DNA of 33,227 nt from Hoylesella buccalis ATCC 35310 (GCF_000177075.1 NZ_ADEG01000104.1:1-33227), one strand, 5' to 3'. Positions 1 through 9,395 are shown, numbered from the stretch's first letter. Notes: generated by a model not told the origin, from the letters alone. Numbers and translations are program-made.

Positions 1-42
1 TAAACGCAATATGGACGTTCAAGGACTTAGTTGCGGATTTTA

Positions 43-75
43 GGGTTAATAATAATTAACCCAATTGCCTTTTTT
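43..75 (+). terminator. Possible weak terminator
   Basis: GGGTTAAT at 43-50 pairs perfectly with ATTAACCC at 55-62 around a 4-nt loop, and six T residues follow at 70-75. The gap between stem and T run is long, and the gene it would serve lies outside the window, so this is only a candidate. Confidence 0.3.
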
Positions 76-425
76 ATGGTATCTTCGTTATAGTATTGAT
101 CACTATTTAATAAGGTAGACGAGAACCACATGACATCAACTGCCAATCGACACGACTTTGAAGGACAATTCCAAAGAGATTGCAGGCCAACAGACCATCG
201 ATTGCAGGGTGTTGAAAATGAGACGAATCACACAGGGGCTGACGTAAAAATACTTAACAATTATCGACAAATCACAACGTTGAATGAGAGGTTGAGCCAA
301 CCAAAAACTTCAAACGAAACATCGATCAACATTAAACGTTCGTTGAACCATAATTGATTCATAATTGAACGAACAATCAATTTACCCCCTCCTAACTCAT
401 TGATAATCAAGCATGGCTCCTATAT
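76..425. other. Stretch without a supported gene
   Basis: Open frames exist here (for example 130-357, plus strand), but their composition is not protein-like, no family is recognisable and no promoter is evident. I see nothing else that I can name. Confidence 0.5.
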
Positions 426-479
426 ATACTAATAATACTAATCATACTAATGATACTGATGATACTCATCATACTGATA
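426..479. repeat. Tandem 9-bp repeat, six units
   Basis: Six consecutive 9-mers, each starting with ATACT (ATACTAATA, ATACTAATC, ATACTAATG, ATACTGATG, ATACTCATC, ATACTGATA). Because the unit is three codons long, any frame through it gives a tripeptide repeat, which explains the Thr/Asn/Asp/His-rich open frame here. It lies directly upstream of the hairpin at 483-525. Confidence 0.85.
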
Positions 480-482
480 ATC

Positions 483-525
483 CGACGACGATAGGACGGG
501 AAACGTCGCCGTCGTCGTTTTTTTT
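483..525 (+). terminator. Rho-independent terminator-like hairpin
   Basis: CGACGACG at 483-490 pairs perfectly with CGTCGTCG at 510-517; an inner GACG (495-498) pairs with CGTC (504-507). Eight T residues follow at 518-525. The shape is that of an intrinsic terminator, but no plus-strand gene is convincing upstream in the window. Confidence 0.55.
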
Positions 526-627
526 AAGAAATAAAAATTTAGGACAAACGATGGAAACAGCATCGAGGACACGATGCCGCATGGTTCGCCACGCCTTTCC
601 AACTTTTCTCGCTCCCCATTCTCCGGG

Positions 628-757
628 CACCGCTACCCGCTGCACTTGTTCCCCACTCCCCTCTCTCCCAACACCGCTGCCCGCGGCACTGGTTCCCAAC
701 TCCCCATTCTCCCAACACCGCTACCCGCTGCACTCGTTCCCCGCTCCCCACTCCCCT
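628..757. repeat. Imperfect tandem repeat, 44-bp period, three units
   Basis: Units begin at 628, 672 and 716 with CACCGCTACCCGCTGCACT or close variants, giving an exact 44-bp spacing. The tract is C-rich on the plus strand and much higher in GC than its flanks. It creates several long Pro/Ser/Arg-rich or Gly-rich open frames on both strands, none of which I regard as a gene. Role unknown. Confidence 0.8.
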
Positions 758-1046
758 GGTTCGAAATGCGAACGTCACGCCCATGCGACATCATTTTGCT
801 CCCGCTAAGCCTAGTGCTGTCTTTTGGAAGGTACTTCAAAACAACCTAAATTTGCGGGCAAAAACAATGAACGGAATGAGAAAACAGAAAGAAAATGGCA
901 CACGGCTCCTGCATGGAAGGGCGAAAGTTGGTGAAACTAAAGCAAATCATAGTTGTGGTCAACGAGAGGCTTTTTAAAATAAAAAAATCGTGATGCCTTA
1001 CACGCATTTGAAGTGATTCTGTAGATAATCTTATCAAAAAAATAAC

Positions 1047-1054
1047 TATCTTTG
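1047..1054 (+). promoter_or_regulatory. Bacteroidetes-type -7 box for the M20 hydrolase
   Basis: TATCTTTG matches the Bacteroidetes -7 consensus TAnnTTTG. Transcription would begin about 8 nt downstream, after the GTG at 1056, so that GTG cannot be the start codon. The ATG at 1113 fits a roughly 50-nt leader. Confidence 0.6.
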
Positions 1055-1112
1055 TGTGATTTTAATCTCACTCCTCACTTTTTTTGAGAAGCTATACGCT
1101 AAAACCAACGAT

Positions 1113-2291
1113 ATGAGTAAAATGAACGTAAAACCAATGAAAGAATTGGCTGCCATGTTGCCACTGATGAAACAGTGGATGGAAGCCATGCACCAAGAGC
1201 CCGAACTATCTACCCAAGAGGTAAATACCGGCAAGTATGTTGCCGACCTGCTAAAAAATATGGGCTACGAGGTTCATGAGCATGTAGGAAAACATGGCAT
1301 TGAAGGTGTGGTAGGCGTACTAAGTCATGGCGACGGAAAGAAGAAAATAGGCATTAGAGCCGACATGGATGCGCTCCCTATTAAGGAAATCAACAACCTG
1401 CCTTACAAGAGTAGGCACGACGGCATTTCTCATCTCTGCGGACACGACGGTCACAGTGCCATGGCACTTGGGGCAGCTAAGTATCTGGCAGATACAAAGC
1501 ATTTCAATGGTACCGTTTACTTCTATTTTCAGCCGGCCGAAGAGACCATGCAGGGCGGTCCTTCGATGATTGACGATGGACTTTTCAAGAAGTTTAATGC
1601 CGATAGAATATATGCCATACACAATATTCCTGGGCTACCAAAGGGGGTACTGCATTTTCATGATGGAGAAACAATGTCGGCTGTAGATAATTGGGAGATA
1701 CGCTTAATGGGGCGTGGTGGGCATGGCTCTATGCCCGAACTAAGCATTGACCCCGTCGTAGCTGGTGCCTCATTGGTGATGGCCCTACAAACGATTGTTG
1801 CACGCAACCTCTCTCCTTGGAATAATGGTGTGGTCACCATCGGCTCATTCCAAGCAGGTAACGCAGGAAACGTTATTCCAGACGAAGCTGTACTCAAGTT
1901 GTCTATGCGCAACATGCAGCCCGATGGGCGTAAGCTGGTGTTACAACGTATTCGTGAGATAACGGCCGCCCAAGCAGAATGCTTTGGGTGTAAATATGAA
2001 ATAAAAGAGGGACAACCTGGAGCAGTGCTTGTCAATTCGCACGAAGAAACGGCTTTTGCTGCCGAAGTGGCACGCAAATATTTTGGAGAGGAAAATGTAG
2101 TGTACCCTTGTAAGCCAATGATGAGTAGTGAAGACTTTGCCTTTATGTTGCAAGAACGACCCGGAAGTTACATCATGTTGGGTAATGGTGAAACGCCTAT
2201 GGTACACAATCCTAAGTACATCTTCGATCAGGAAATCCTCCCCATAGGTGCCTCGTTGTGGGTCGCCTTGTGTGAAGAATATCTAAAGTAG
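1113..2291 (+). CDS. M20-family metallo-amidohydrolase (N-acyl amino acid / hippurate hydrolase type)
   Basis: The 392-aa protein belongs to the M20D branch of zinc amidohydrolases, which release amino acids from N-acyl or N-benzoyl conjugates in the cytoplasm. Visible signatures: RADMDALP (82-89), the metal-binding CGHDGH around 109-114, the catalytic pair in QPAEE near 140-144, an AIHN motif near 168-171, a dimerisation segment starting GRGGHGSMP, and a C-terminal HNPKYIFD with the last metal-ligand histidine. The family is usually 380-400 aa, so it is complete. I chose ATG 1113 over the GTG at 1056 because the -7 box overlaps the earlier codon; ATG 1122 is a second option. It stands alone, 85 bp before the next ORF, with no obvious terminator. 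The exact substrate cannot be read from sequence. Confidence 0.88.
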   Translation: MSKMNVKPMKELAAMLPLMKQWMEAMHQEPELSTQEVNTGKYVADLLKNMGYEVHEHVGKHGIEGVVGVLSHGDGKKKIGIRADMDALPIKEINNLPYKSRHDGISHLCGHDGHSAMALGAAKYLADTKHFNGTVYFYFQPAEETMQGGPSMIDDGLFKKFNADRIYAIHNIPGLPKGVLHFHDGETMSAVDNWEIRLMGRGGHGSMPELSIDPVVAGASLVMALQTIVARNLSPWNNGVVTIGSFQAGNAGNVIPDEAVLKLSMRNMQPDGRKLVLQRIREITAAQAECFGCKYEIKEGQPGAVLVNSHEETAFAAEVARKYFGEENVVYPCKPMMSSEDFAFMLQERPGSYIMLGNGETPMVHNPKYIFDQEILPIGASLWVALCEEYLK

Positions 2292-2376
2292 GAGATTCTC
2301 GTATTTTTAATTGAAGCGAGTGGGACTTCAGAAAACATGGTGCAGATTCAAAGTCTTATATATCATATAAATCTCT

Positions 2377-2574
2377 ATGTACACAGATGCAGAAGGCCGC
2401 AAATATAAGAGTTACGAGGAATATGTAAATTCTCCCGATCTTGATTTGGATTTGATATACGCCAAGCTATGGAGCGGTGAACGAACTCCACAGAATAAGC
2501 GAGAGCGAGAAATAAAAAAGGAACTGGATGAAATGAAATCTCTTGGAATGAAATTAGAACTTAATTTTGAATAG
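2377..2574 (+). CDS. Small acidic/charged protein, first copy of a duplicated pair
   Basis: A 65-aa protein of unrecognised family, rich in Asp, Glu, Lys and Tyr, with no signal peptide or membrane segment. The N-terminus (YTDAEGRKYKSYEEYVNSPD) looks like a short folded element; the C-terminal half is probably a charged helix. The gene is 6 bp upstream of a truncated HD-domain gene and is repeated, with few changes, at 8164-8361. Conservation of frame and length in both copies, with several silent changes, argues that it is a real gene. It is always paired with the HD protein in this window, so a functional link is inferred. No known fold or activity can be assigned. Confidence 0.7.
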   Translation: MYTDAEGRKYKSYEEYVNSPDLDLDLIYAKLWSGERTPQNKREREIKKELDEMKSLGMKLELNFE

Positions 2575-2580
2575 ACTGCT

Positions 2581-2893
2581 ATGAACAATTTCGATGAACT
2601 TCGAGACAAGGCTATGCAGATTGCTACCGAAGTGCACAAAACACAAGTAGATAAGGGAGGGAAGCCATACATCGGACATCCGCTTCGTGTCGAGAAGTTA
2701 TGCCAGGACGATGACAGTAAGATAGTGGCGCTTTTACACGATACGATAGAAGATGGAGATATCACCGCCGAATATCTGCTCACGCAGGGATTCCCGACAT
2801 ACATCGTGGACGCCGTTCTATCTGTCTCTCGAAATAAAGGCGAAGATTATTTTGACTTCATTCAGCGCAGCAAGGCTAATCCCATTGGTCGTA

Positions 2894-2901
<8 letters not shown>
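2581..2901 (+). pseudogene. HD-domain (RelA/SpoT-hydrolase-like) gene, 3' end lost
   Basis: The first 104 residues match the intact copy at 8368-8802 with about three amino-acid changes, but homology stops at base 2893, just after the GGTCGTA that in the other copy continues into the last third of the protein. Two foreign residues and a stop follow. Lost are the C-terminal helices with the KIADLKDN segment that carries the last metal ligand of the HD site, so the product is almost certainly inactive as a hydrolase. The junction coincides with the end of a glycosyl-hydrolase fragment on the opposite strand, which marks a recombination breakpoint. Confidence 0.85.
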
Positions 2902-3603
<702 letters not shown>

Positions 3604-3957
3604 ATAATACCTAAGATTGAAAATTTTAAAATTAAGACTTAAAAACTTTAAGATTAAAAAGATATGTACTTCTTATATAACCTAAGAAGATTAATTGAAA
3701 ATCAGGGGAACGATGATGGTAAAATAAAAAATTTTAACAACTAAAGAAGAATTAGGCATTATTGCCAAAGAGGTTTTTATGAAGTTAAAAATACTGAAAA
3801 AGACTTGTTAGAATTGAAAATTTTAGATCATTGTGCAGGGTTTCGTGTCATAATAGTGATAGAGGCAAATAGTTATGTAAATATAAAGAGTTCAAGACTT
3901 CTACCAAAGTTTAAAACTCAAAAAATAAATAGTTGGTGTGCTGCTTAGAGTAACGAA
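3604..3957. other. AT-rich debris without a supported gene
   Basis: About 350 bp of low-GC DNA similar in composition to the preceding remnant. Short open frames (one begins ATG TAC TTC at 3664) are soon stopped. A frame ending near 3948 contains a phrase LLELKILD that resembles the motif region of N6-adenine methylases, but the following glycine-rich loop is not present, so I do not call it. The right edge is the truncation point of the IS30 transposase at about 3950. Confidence 0.5.
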
Positions 3958-4830
3958 GTGTCCTGCTCAACGGTCATCCGTGAAATCAGGCGAAACTCCA
4001 AGCCAGACGGCACGTATGTGTGGAAGTATGCACAATCCAAGTGCGAAGCCCGCAAGCACGGCTTTAAAGGCAATCACCGCAAGCCTGAGGACTTATGGTG
4101 GCGTGTTGACCGCATGATAGAGGATGAGGACTGGTCTCCCAGCCAAATTGCAGGCGTGCTCAGACGTGAGGGTATTCACATCGTGAAGCAGACCATCTAC
4201 AACCACGTCCATGCAGACACCACCGGAAAACTTGCTTCACATATGCCACATAGGCTCAAATACACAAAGAGGAGCAAGGCGTTGCGTCCTACGAAGGCTA
4301 CCAATATCCCTAACCGTATAAGCATACACCAGAGACCAATGCAGGCTGACGGCACGCGCTTCGGAGACTGGGAACTGGACACTATCGTCGACTCGTACGG
4401 TCATGCCATTGTTACCTTAACGGAACGCTCGACTAACTACATTCTCATGGAAAGACTGCCGCAGGGACGGAAGGCGTTACCAACGGCAAAGACCGTGGCA
4501 AAATTGCTCTTTCCATATAGGGAATCACTGCTTACCATTACCACTGACAATGGATGTGAGTTTGCCGCACACGAGGAAATAACAAGGCGGCTCAGCATGA
4601 ATGGAAGAAATCCGGTGGTGGTTTACTTCACCGATTCTTACTCCTCCTGGCAGAAAGGTGCTGTAGAGAACGCAAATAAACTCATTAGAAGGTACATACC
4701 AAAAAAGGCAAACTTCAACGATTTCTCTGACCGAAAAATAATGGAAATACAAAAGAAAATAAACAGAAGACCAAGAGAAAAATTAAATTTTGATACCCCT
4801 AAATACAAATTCTTCGAAAACTTTCCATAA
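3958..4830 (+). pseudogene. IS30-family transposase, N-terminus missing
   Basis: About 290 residues of an IS30-type DDE transposase. The first conserved words are SCSTVIREIRRNSKPDG, the end of the N-terminal helix-turn-helix, so roughly the first 40-50 residues and the left end of the element are gone. The catalytic triad is intact: Asp in GDWELDTIVDS, Asp in TTDNGCEF, and Glu in KGAVENANKLIRRYIPK. The C-terminus (IMEIQKKINRRPREKLNFDTP) is normal. The region just after the stop (4831-4856) is where the right inverted repeat should lie. Because the left end is missing the copy cannot move by itself. Codon use resembles Bacteroidetes IS30 members more than the low-GC DNA around it, so it probably inserted into or recombined with the foreign segment later. 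Confidence 0.85.
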
Positions 4831-4864
4831 ATTTGCATTTGCTGTTGGACTCTACAAAATTGGT

Positions 4865-4893
4865 TTTACCTAGTTTAAAAAAGAAATTATAAT
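4865..4893 (+). promoter_or_regulatory. Gram-positive-like sigma-A promoter for the metallochaperone gene
   Basis: TTTACC (4865-4870), a 17-bp spacer and a perfect TATAAT (4888-4893) make a good housekeeping promoter of the Firmicutes/enterobacterial type, not the Bacteroidetes TAnnTTTG type. It lies 21 bp before the chosen start codon and immediately beyond the IS30 end. Confidence 0.6.
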
Positions 4894-4914
4894 GAAAATA
4901 TGGAGGCTAAGAAT

Positions 4915-5394
<480 letters not shown>

Positions 5395-5400
5395 TTACAG

Positions 5401-5514
5401 TCGATATGTTCCTACAAACGAGAGCCAATCTTTGATATGTTTCCATCTACGAGCGTGGATATGTTCCCCATAACCATAGGGGTTGAGACTGTAGTATTGA
5501 TGTCAAGAAAATAG
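5401..5514 (+). pseudogene. Second RlmD/RumA-type C-terminal tail with repeated DMFP words
   Basis: From 5455 to the TAG at 5512-5514 one frame reads VDMFPITIGVETVVLMSRK, again the terminal signature of RumA-type methyltransferases. The same frame upstream has FDMFPSTS (5431-5454), and a third GATATGTTCC at 5403-5412 lies in another frame. So a GATATGTTCC-type word occurs three times at about 30-bp spacing (5403, 5434, 5458). No catalytic domain is present. Together with the remnant at 3214-3603 this makes two rumA 3' ends flanking the metallochaperone segment. Confidence 0.55.
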
Positions 5515-5587
5515 AATAACAAGCTATAAAACTTATAAAATCAATGGCTTATAGGATTTTAAAAGAAATCAGTTTTATAATAAATTA

Positions 5588-5634
5588 AAAATCGTGTTGG
5601 TAGAAAAATCGTCTACTTCTACCAACACGATTTT
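5588..5634 (-). terminator. Strong hairpin terminator between convergent copper genes
   Basis: A perfect 17-bp inverted repeat (5588-5604 with 5618-5634), loop 13 nt, with A4 on the left and T4 on the right, so it can end transcription in both directions. It lies 85 bp past the copB stop codon and 194 bp past the metallochaperone stop codon. Confidence 0.8.
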
Positions 5635-5718
5635 ACAAAGAGCCAGTACTTACATCTCTTTTTCTCCTGTAAAACTATTGTATATTGATACTTTAAGGAG
5701 TTTCAATCATTCGATCTG

Positions 5719-7821
5719 TTAACCGTTATTTTTTGGATCTAAACTTAATAAAATAGCATTAATGGCGACGATGACTGTTGACACAGACATTAGAATTGCT
5801 CCTAATGCAGGGCTTAATGTGATACCAATAGGAGCCAAAATTCCTGCAGCTAGAGGGATAGCTATAATGTTATAACCAGCTCCCCAAAAGAGATTTTGTT
5901 TCATTTTACGAGTTGTCTTGTGTGCTAATTCAATAAATGATTCAATATCTCCTGGATCAGATTGAGTCAAGATGACATCAGCTGAATCCAACGCCACTTG
6001 GGTTCCAGCGCCTACAGCTATACCAACATCTGCCAAGGCAAGAGAAGGAGCATCATTGACACCGTCACCTACCATGATAACTTTCTTTCCTTCTTCTTTA
6101 AGTGTTTTTACTAACTCATATTTGTCTTGTGGAGATTGATTTGATCTATATTCAATCTCTAAATCTTCTGCCGCTCCTTGAGCTGCTTTTTCATTATCAC
6201 CTGTTGCCATAATTGGTTGAATATTGTTCTTTTTAAGAACTTTAATTAACTCTTTGCTCGTTGGTTTTAATTCATCCCCTAAAGCTACAGCACCAATAGC
6301 ATCATCGTTTTCTACTAAGACACTGAGAGTTGCTCCTTTTGGAATATCCATATCCAGATTACGTCCGTAGGCTTTTTGGCTGATTAATTGGTAACTATGG
6401 CCCTTGGCTTTGCCTTCTACGCCAGCACCGGAAATCACATCAATTGAATCAAAAGATACTGGACTTATACCTTGCTGCTTAGCGAAGCTTATAATTGATT
6501 GAGCAATCGGGTGGCTAGATCCTCCTTCAATACCTGCCAGTAAGGCAATGATTTCCTCTTTATTATATTTGTTATTAAAAAGTTCAACGTCTAATACTTT
6601 AAACTCACCAGTTGTTAAAGTACCCGTTTTATCTAAAATCATCACATCTGCATCTTGAGCTATTTCTAAGGCTTGGCGGTCTTTTACTAGTAAGCCACGA
6701 CTTGCCCCTAAGCTTGTGCTACGAGCGGTGACCAATGGAATAGCTAGACCCAAAGCGTGAGGACAAGCAATAACTAATGTAGTAGTTGTAAATATAACTG
6801 CCGTTGGCACATCTTCTATAACCATCCATGTTACAAAAGCAATTAGCGCGACAATAACAGCAATATAGAAGAGCCATCCTGCAACCTTTTGAGCAATATT
6901 TTCTACTCTGGAAGGCTGACTTTGAGCTTGGCTGATTAAATTCTGAACTTGAGATATAAAGGATTGATCACCTGTCTCATTCACTTTAATATAAAGAACC
7001 CCTTCTCCATTTGTTGAGCCTCCGATTACTTCATCGCCAGGGCCTTTTTTTACTGCTTTTGATTCTCCAGTCAAAAGAGCTTCATTTACACGTGATTCGC
7101 CACGCTCGATAATCCCGTCTGCTGGCACATTTTCTCCGGCTTGAACACGAATTAAATCACCTACCTTTAAGTCAGCAACTGGTCGTGTTTCTATTGAATC
7201 GTCATCTAATACTACATGAGCATCTTTTGGTACTAGCTTAGCCAGTTCTTCTTGTGCATCTCCTGCTTCTCCAATAGCTTTCATCTCAATCCAGTGACCT
7301 AATAACATGATTAATAGTAATGAAGCAAATTCAAAGAAAAAATCCATAATTTGTACACCTGTTACGTAGCTTGCTATTACAGTATAAATACTATATAAAT
7401 ATGAAACACTTAAACCTAAAGAAACGAGAGCCATCATTCCAGGTTCTTTTTGTTTAAATTCGTCAACTGCCCCTTGATAGAATGGACGTCCACCATAAAT
7501 AATTAATATAGTAGATAAAATAGCTACTACAATATCAGAATATGGAAAAGCAAACTGGAATGGTAGTTCAAACCCAGCCATAGGTGATAAGAGCATAATA
7601 ATGATTCCTAGTGGCAATGACTTTAAGAAAAGTTCCTTAAAGTTACCGTGATGATGGTGGTCATGCCCACCGTGCCCGCTGTGATCATGCCCAGCATGAT
7701 GTTCTTGATGTTGATCCTTATAGTCTCCATGTTCTTCCGTGCTTACGTGCTCATGTTTTGAATGATCCATGTCGCCATGATTATGGTGACTGTGGGATAA
7801 ATGTTTGTTGTTATTGTTCAT
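5719..7821 (-). CDS. copB: CopB-type heavy-metal-exporting P1B ATPase
   Basis: A complete 700-aa inner-membrane P-type ATPase that exports copper (or silver). The first 60 residues are very rich in His (repeated HDH, HHHH), a metal-binding extension in place of an HMA domain. TGES (251-254) is the actuator motif; ACPHALGLA with CPH at 353-355 marks the CopB-type P1B subgroup; DKTGTLT begins at the phosphorylated Asp397; SHPIA carries the HP motif near 436-438; GDGVNDAP is at 585-592. The last two helices hold YNIIAIP and MSVSTVIVAINA. GGAGG at 7830-7834, exactly 8 nt before the ATG, is a Gram-positive-like ribosome site. AT-rich codon use differs from all the host genes. No TACAnnTGTA cop-box operator was seen upstream. 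Horizontal origin from Firmicutes is inferred. Confidence 0.95.
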   Translation of the reverse strand: MNNNNKHLSHSHHNHGDMDHSKHEHVSTEEHGDYKDQHQEHHAGHDHSGHGGHDHHHHGNFKELFLKSLPLGIIIMLLSPMAGFELPFQFAFPYSDIVVAILSTILIIYGGRPFYQGAVDEFKQKEPGMMALVSLGLSVSYLYSIYTVIASYVTGVQIMDFFFEFASLLLIMLLGHWIEMKAIGEAGDAQEELAKLVPKDAHVVLDDDSIETRPVADLKVGDLIRVQAGENVPADGIIERGESRVNEALLTGESKAVKKGPGDEVIGGSTNGEGVLYIKVNETGDQSFISQVQNLISQAQSQPSRVENIAQKVAGWLFYIAVIVALIAFVTWMVIEDVPTAVIFTTTTLVIACPHALGLAIPLVTARSTSLGASRGLLVKDRQALEIAQDADVMILDKTGTLTTGEFKVLDVELFNNKYNKEEIIALLAGIEGGSSHPIAQSIISFAKQQGISPVSFDSIDVISGAGVEGKAKGHSYQLISQKAYGRNLDMDIPKGATLSVLVENDDAIGAVALGDELKPTSKELIKVLKKNNIQPIMATGDNEKAAQGAAEDLEIEYRSNQSPQDKYELVKTLKEEGKKVIMVGDGVNDAPSLALADVGIAVGAGTQVALDSADVILTQSDPGDIESFIELAHKTTRKMKQNLFWGAGYNIIAIPLAAGILAPIGITLSPALGAILMSVSTVIVAINAILLSLDPKNNG

Positions 7822-8137
7822 TTTAAATTCCTCCTTATTCTTAATGATGATGTAAATGACATTTGCATTGTCTATGCGATTCCTGAAAAAAGTACACAGT
7901 TGATTGAATATTACTGGGACTGTATACCGGTCATTGGATTAAGACCTGAGAGTGTACACACCCGAAACGGGTTAGGTGCCAACTCATATACAAAGGTACA
8001 TATATTCTCTCGTTTGGCAAAATCCGACTTTGCACAGAAACGATCTGTGGCGTCCCTTTCGGAGTTCGGCTAATTCGCATTTTTTCCGAATAAGGCAAAA
8101 TATGAGTAAATAATTAGTTACTTACCAAAAAAAATAC
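7822..8137. other. Spacer between copB and the second HD module
   Basis: Contains the copB ribosome site (7830-7834). The rest shows no convincing gene: an open plus-strand frame ends at 8073 but resembles nothing known. CAAAGGTA at 7991-7998 reads TACCTTTG on the minus strand, a good Bacteroidetes -7 box, yet the frame after it is only 18 codons, so it may be the relic of a displaced promoter. The host/foreign junction should lie between about 7840 and 8140. Confidence 0.45.
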
Positions 8138-8163
8138 TATCTTTATATATCCTATAAATCTCT

Positions 8164-8361
8164 ATGTATATAGATGCAGAAGGCCGCAAATATAAGAGTT
8201 ACGAGGAATATGTAAATTCTCCAGATCTTGATTTGGATTTGATATACGCCAAGCTGTGGAGTGGTGAACGAACGCCACAGAATAAGCAAGAGAAAGAAAT
8301 TAAAAAGGAACTGGATGAAATGAAATCTCTTGGAATGAAATTAGAACTTAATTTTGAATAG
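8164..8361 (+). CDS. Small charged protein, second copy of the duplicated pair
   Basis: A 65-aa protein nearly identical to the product of 2377-2574; differences cluster in the ERTPQNKQEKEIKKE part. Family unknown. It is 6 bp upstream of the intact HD-domain gene, implying co-transcription. TATCTTTA at 8138-8145 is a near match to the Bacteroidetes -7 box and would give a short leader. It has no signal peptide, transmembrane helix, cysteine or recognisable DNA-binding motif. Its compact size and fixed pairing make an accessory or inhibitor role for the HD enzyme possible, but this is a guess. Confidence 0.75.
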   Translation: MYIDAEGRKYKSYEEYVNSPDLDLDLIYAKLWSGERTPQNKQEKEIKKELDEMKSLGMKLELNFE

Positions 8362-8367
8362 ACTGTT

Positions 8368-8802
8368 ATGACAAATTTCAATGAACTTCGAGACAAGGCT
8401 ATGCAAATTGCTACCAAAGTGCACAAAACACAAGTAGATAAGGGAGGGAAGCCATACATAGGACATCCGCTTCGTGTTGAGAAGTTATGCCAGGACGATG
8501 ACAGTAAGATAGTGGCGCTTTTACACGATACGATAGAAGATGGAGATATCACCGCCGAATATCTGCTCACGCAGGGATTTCCGACATACATCGTTGACGC
8601 CGTTCTATCTGTCTCTCGAAACAAAGGCGAAGATTATTTTGACTTCATTCAGCGCAGCAAGGCAAATCCCATTGGTCGTAGGGTGAAGATAGCTGACCTC
8701 AAAGACAACATGGACATCACGAGGCTGAATGAGCTTACAGACAACGATATTGAAAGGTTAAAAAAGTACCTTCAAGCCTATAAGATGTTGGAAGAGGAAT
8801 AA
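8368..8802 (+). CDS. Small HD-domain phosphohydrolase (RelA/SpoT hydrolase-like)
   Basis: An intact 144-aa protein consisting of a single HD domain of the type found at the N-terminus of RelA/SpoT. Probable metal ligands are visible in order: His in the HKTQ segment near residue 19, His in YIGHPLRVEKL near 31, the HD pair in ALLHDTIEDG near 52-53, and Asp in VKIADLKDNMD near 112. No synthetase, TGS or ACT domain follows, so it resembles stand-alone small alarmone or nucleotide hydrolases. (p)ppGpp or a related nucleotide is the likely substrate from family knowledge, but pyrophosphate or nucleoside substrates are also known for such domains. It follows the 65-aa gene by 6 bp. A truncated copy is at 2581-2901. 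Confidence 0.8.
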   Translation: MTNFNELRDKAMQIATKVHKTQVDKGGKPYIGHPLRVEKLCQDDDSKIVALLHDTIEDGDITAEYLLTQGFPTYIVDAVLSVSRNKGEDYFDFIQRSKANPIGRRVKIADLKDNMDITRLNELTDNDIERLKKYLQAYKMLEEE

Positions 8803-8865
8803 AGGCGGTTGTAACCATATCATGCTCAAAATCTTATAACGAACATAGATCCCAGAAACATATAA

Positions 8866-9075
8866 CGGGCTGTAAGCCCATAAGCTCATAGCCCAAGGTA
8901 TCGCCTTGGGTAAGCGAGAGAGTAGTTGTACGCCCTACAGGGGCAAAAGCATTAGGGAAAGCAAGCGTAACAATATGATAATCACATGCTTTTTCCCTTA
9001 CAGGGCGCAGCCACCCCAACGCATCCCAACCTCAGGGCGTTGCCCTGGGCTATAAGCTTATGGGCTTACAGCCCG
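8866..9075 (+). repeat. 210-bp palindromic repeat, copy A
   Basis: Begins CGGGCTGTAAGCCCA and ends with its exact reverse complement TGGGCTTACAGCCCG. Inside are local hairpins (CCAAGG..CCTTGG, AGGGC-GTT-GCCCT) and a pair CGCCCT..AGGGCG. Copies B (14992-15201), C (15326-15535) and D (23216-23425, inverted) have exactly the same length. Copy A has T/A where copy B has A/T at a paired position of the outer stem, a compensatory change. Short open frames over it are translation artefacts. Confidence 0.9.
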
Positions 9076-9206
9076 TGGCTACCACATATCGCTATCCAAC
9101 GCTACCTTGTAGGGTATACGCCTTGCCACCTATTTACCCTGTTGTGATGAAACGGGAAGCTAAACTTCTCCTCTTTGCAACGGAATGAAGCGGATGACCT
9201 GAACAA

Positions 9207-9263
9207 GATAATAAACGCCAACCATCAAATTCATTTTTTTCGTTTATTTCGTTGTTGATTTTA
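9207..9263 (-). repeat. Dispersed foldback repeat, inverted relative to 23669-23757
   Basis: The segment with ATAAACGCCAACCATCAAAT and CGTTTATTTCGTTGTTG closely matches the reverse complement of the left arm and centre of the foldback unit at 23669-23720. The rest of 9076-9340 shows only a decayed version of the sequence that follows the 210-bp repeat elsewhere. No gene is seen here. Confidence 0.6.
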
Positions 9264-9344
9264 TCTGCGCTGTTTACAACAACAAAATACATCATTTTTA
9301 AATGAAAGAGCCGTGTGAAATACAGAATAAAATGGGTGTAAATG

Positions 9345-9375
9345 TTTCGTATATTAGAAACTTTTTCTATCTTTG
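9345..9375 (+). promoter_or_regulatory. Bacteroidetes-type promoter of the toxin-antitoxin operon
   Basis: TTTC at 9345-9348, a 19-bp spacer and TATCTTTG at 9368-9375 fit the Bacteroidetes -33/-7 arrangement. The toxin ATG follows 21 bp later. Confidence 0.6.
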
Positions 9376-9395
9376 CATGAATAAAGAAACTTCGT

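Noticed and set aside
130..849. Several 60-130-codon open frames on both strands near the left edge
   Set aside because: They follow the tandem repeats, have Pro/Ser/Arg or Thr/Asn-rich low-complexity composition, overlap each other and lack recognisable promoters or families.
1056..1112. Upstream GTG extension of the M20 hydrolase
   Set aside because: The codon overlaps the -7 promoter box and the added residues do not match the family N-terminus.
3664..3948. Possible remnant of an adenine methyltransferase (phrase LLELKILD)
   Set aside because: Only one short phrase fits and the glycine-rich SAM loop and NPPY motif are absent.
7822..7950. CopY-type operator upstream of copB
   Set aside because: No TACAnnTGTA box was found; short inverted motifs such as GACA..TGTC are too weak to call.
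7801..8073. 90-codon plus-strand open frame over the copB start
   Set aside because: It begins inside copB, resembles no family and spans a probable host/foreign junction.
8834..9019. Short ORFs over the 210-bp repeats (also at 15032-15351 and 23158-23385)
   Set aside because: They recur only because the repeat recurs, run through hairpins in both orientations and show no family.
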